Below, in pieces: positions 62,433-64,000 of a stretch of 64,000 nt of DNA. Location of the stretch: assembly GCF_003241315.1 (NCBI RefSeq), contig NZ_QFOZ01000001.1, positions 434,001-498,000 on the forward strand, read 5' to 3'. The notes under the pieces were generated by a model, which was given only the letters and a program-made list of their open reading frames with translations, made no database searches and was not told where the DNA came from. The stretch's first letter is position 1. The number at the start of each line of letters is the position of its first letter. Source of the DNA: Lawsonella clevelandensis (lineage in GTDB: Bacteria > Actinomycetota > Actinomycetes > Mycobacteriales > Mycobacteriaceae). A program made the translations under genes and the position numbers.

Positions 62433-62470
62433 ATTAGACGGCGACCTACATGCGTAGGCCGCCGTCTAAT
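62433..62470 (-). terminator. Terminator after tRNA-Pro
   Basis: An 11-base arm pair (62433-62443 with 62460-62470) encloses an inner five-base stem (CCTAC with GTAGG) separated by single mismatched bases. It begins 11 bases beyond the tRNA 3' end on the minus strand. Confidence 0.8.
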
Positions 62471-62481
62471 ATCTATCTTTG

Positions 62482-62555
<74 letters not shown>

Positions 62556-62667
62556 TCCACTGTCTGTGACAGCTTCTCTACTCTATAACGAGAAGTATAG
62601 ATTTTCCCAATCGCCTGCAAGACAGTTATTTCCATAGAAATAATCACTATGGATTTTCGTTATTCTA

Positions 62668-63999
62668 CTAACGACGCTTCTCCCTTACTCGTACGCTAAT
62701 ACGGATAGGAGAACCACTAAATCCAAAACTTTCACGTAACTTACGTTCCAGGAAACGCCGATATCCAGCTTCCAAGAAACGCGTCGTAAACAGAGCAAAT
62801 GTAGGAGGGCGAGTAGCTGCTTGTGTCGCAAAAAGAACACGTGGAAGTCTGCCACCACGCATCGGGGGCGGAGTAGCCGCCACAACTTCCTTTAGCCACT
62901 GGTTGAGCTGTCCTGTTGGAATACGTTTGTCCCAGCTCTCCAGTGCTTCTTCAATAGCGGGTACAAGTTTCTGCAAGGATCGACCAGTCGCGGCAGAAAT
63001 ATTAATACGCTTAGCCCAACTCAACTGTTGTAGATCGCGTTCAATTTCTCGTTCTAATTCGCGTTGTCGCTCTTCATCGACAAGATCCCACTTATTATAG
63101 GCAAGAACAACAGCACGGCCAGCTTCCAGAACCATATTAACAACGCGCTGATCTTGTTCAGTGATGGGCTGTGAAGCATCAATAAGCATAATGACAACTT
63201 CTGCCGTCTCAATAGCTGCTTTCGTCCGCAATGATGCGTAGTATTCGTGGCCTTGTGCTTGGCCTACACGCTTGCGTAACCCAGCAGTATCAACAAAGTG
63301 CCAGAGCTGACCATCTAATTCAACAAGTGAATCAACTGGGTCAACAGTAGTGCCCGATGCATCATCCACCACTGAACGATTTTCCCCAGACAGTTTATTG
63401 AGTAACGAACTTTTACCGACATTGGGCTTTCCAACAAGTGCCACACGCCGTACTCCTGTAAGCGCCGTTTCACCACGACGCGGGTGTTCTGGTAGCAACG
63501 TAACAATTTCATCCAGAAGATCGGCAGCACCACGCCCATGCAGCCCTGAAATTGGATGTGGCTCTCCCAGACCCAACGACCAAAAGTCAGCTGCATCCCC
63601 ATCAGCGTTAGGAGAATCAGACTTATTCGCAGCAACAAGAACCGGAATATCTGAGCGCAGCAGACTCCGAGCGGCAATTTCATCCGTGATAGTGACGCCT
63701 ACTGTGGAATCGACAACGAGTACAATAATATCTGCTGTTTGCATGGCAGATTCTGCTTGCTTGGCGATTTCCTTATTCATACCTTTTGCGTCTGGTTCCC
63801 ACCCACCGGTATCCGTCACCATAAAACGCCGTCCATTCCACAGCGCTTCATAGGAGTTACGGTCACGGGTAACACCAGGAAAATCTTCCACAATGGCTTC
63901 ACGACGGCCAATAAAACGATTAACTAGCGTAGATTTCCCTACATTGGGGCGCCCCACCACAGCGACTACCGGAAGTAGCTCTTTTTCTTGTGTGTGGTC
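62668..63999 (-). CDS. der: GTPase Der (EngA), 5' end outside the window
   Basis: Der is an essential GTPase with two tandem G domains and a KH-like C-terminus, needed for 50S ribosome assembly. VGRPNVGKSTLVNR and VGKPNVGKSSLLNK are the two P loops, DTGGWEP and DTAGLRK the G3 motifs, NKSD and NKWD the G4 motifs. The C-terminus matches the KH domain (PRVLFATQAATRPPTFALF). The frame stays open to the window edge: the codons before VVGRPNVG read DHTQEKELLPVVA, so the GTG at 63960 is not the true start and the gene is partial here. Confidence 0.96.
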   Translation of the reverse strand, partial: DHTQEKELLPVVAVVGRPNVGKSTLVNRFIGRREAIVEDFPGVTRDRNSYEALWNGRRFMVTDTGGWEPDAKGMNKEIAKQAESAMQTADIIVLVVDSTVGVTITDEIAARSLLRSDIPVLVAANKSDSPNADGDAADFWSLGLGEPHPISGLHGRGAADLLDEIVTLLPEHPRRGETALTGVRRVALVGKPNVGKSSLLNKLSGENRSVVDDASGTTVDPVDSLVELDGQLWHFVDTAGLRKRVGQAQGHEYYASLRTKAAIETAEVVIMLIDASQPITEQDQRVVNMVLEAGRAVVLAYNKWDLVDEERQRELEREIERDLQQLSWAKRINISAATGRSLQKLVPAIEEALESWDKRIPTGQLNQWLKEVVAATPPPMRGGRLPRVLFATQAATRPPTFALFTTRFLEAGYRRFLERKLRESFGFSGSPIRISVRVREKRR

Positions 64000-64000
64000 A

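Overview
This window is a chromosomal stretch of an actinobacterium of the mycolic-acid group (Mycobacteriales/Corynebacteriales). The marker genes are mshC (mycothiol ligase), an MptB-type mannosyltransferase, separate lnt and ppm1, rbpA, garA/odhI, secA2, the pupylation genes with pafBC, and a DprE2-like reductase. G+C looks close to half by eye, low for this order. Pup is followed directly by pafA with no 20S proteasome genes, and lnt and ppm1 are unfused. Both traits resemble Corynebacterium-type genomes more than Mycobacterium, but I do not name a species.

Layout. 1-5.2 kb (minus): tkt-tal (non-oxidative pentose phosphate pathway) and mptB. 5.3-13.7 kb (plus): one tightly coupled operon sufR-B-D-C-S-U-T, a small membrane protein and an ABC-F ATPase, closed by a strong terminator. 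13.9-16.6 kb (minus): aconitase. 16.7-19.2 kb: a small membrane protein and a secreted RipA-like NlpC/P60 peptidoglycan hydrolase. 19.2-21.6 kb: an unknown gene and a DUF3097 gene whose start regions overlap head to head on a 35-bp palindrome, then a TVP38 membrane protein. 21.7-24.7 kb: tRNA-Leu, pyrD, uppP, DUF3090. 24.7-31.2 kb: mshC, an FtsX-type ABC exporter, a HAD phosphatase, hisE-hisG, and a RecB-like nuclease.

31.2-42.9 kb is a long plus-strand block: trmI, mpa, dop, pup, pafA, pafB, pafC, tatA, tatC, helY. It covers protein pupylation, the DNA-damage regulator pair, Tat export and an RNA helicase. 43-48.7 kb: SDR reductase, acyltransferase-3 membrane protein, lnt, ppm1, rbpA, and a small zinc-finger protein. 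Next is the only gene-free gap above 300 bases (48,695-49,118), holding a second 35-bp near-palindrome. 49.1-54.9 kb: a diverged cyclopropane-synthase-like protein, a PaaI thioesterase, an unknown protein, two CNNM/CorC membrane proteins and a secreted protein of unknown role. 55-64 kb (minus): garA, two MerR regulators and a DUF151 nuclease, a CDP-alcohol phosphatidyltransferase, gdhA, secA2, tRNA-Pro and der (runs off the end).

Most of the window is conserved core. No phage, insertion sequence, CRISPR array or obvious transferred island was seen. The items most worth a second look are the palindrome shared by two divergent start regions, the pupylation locus without a proteasome (Pup ending in Glu, Mpa without the usual C-terminal tail), possible leader control of the RipA-like gene, the repeat-rich promoter of the MerR gene at 55.6 kb, and several diverged or shortened proteins between 49 and 55 kb.
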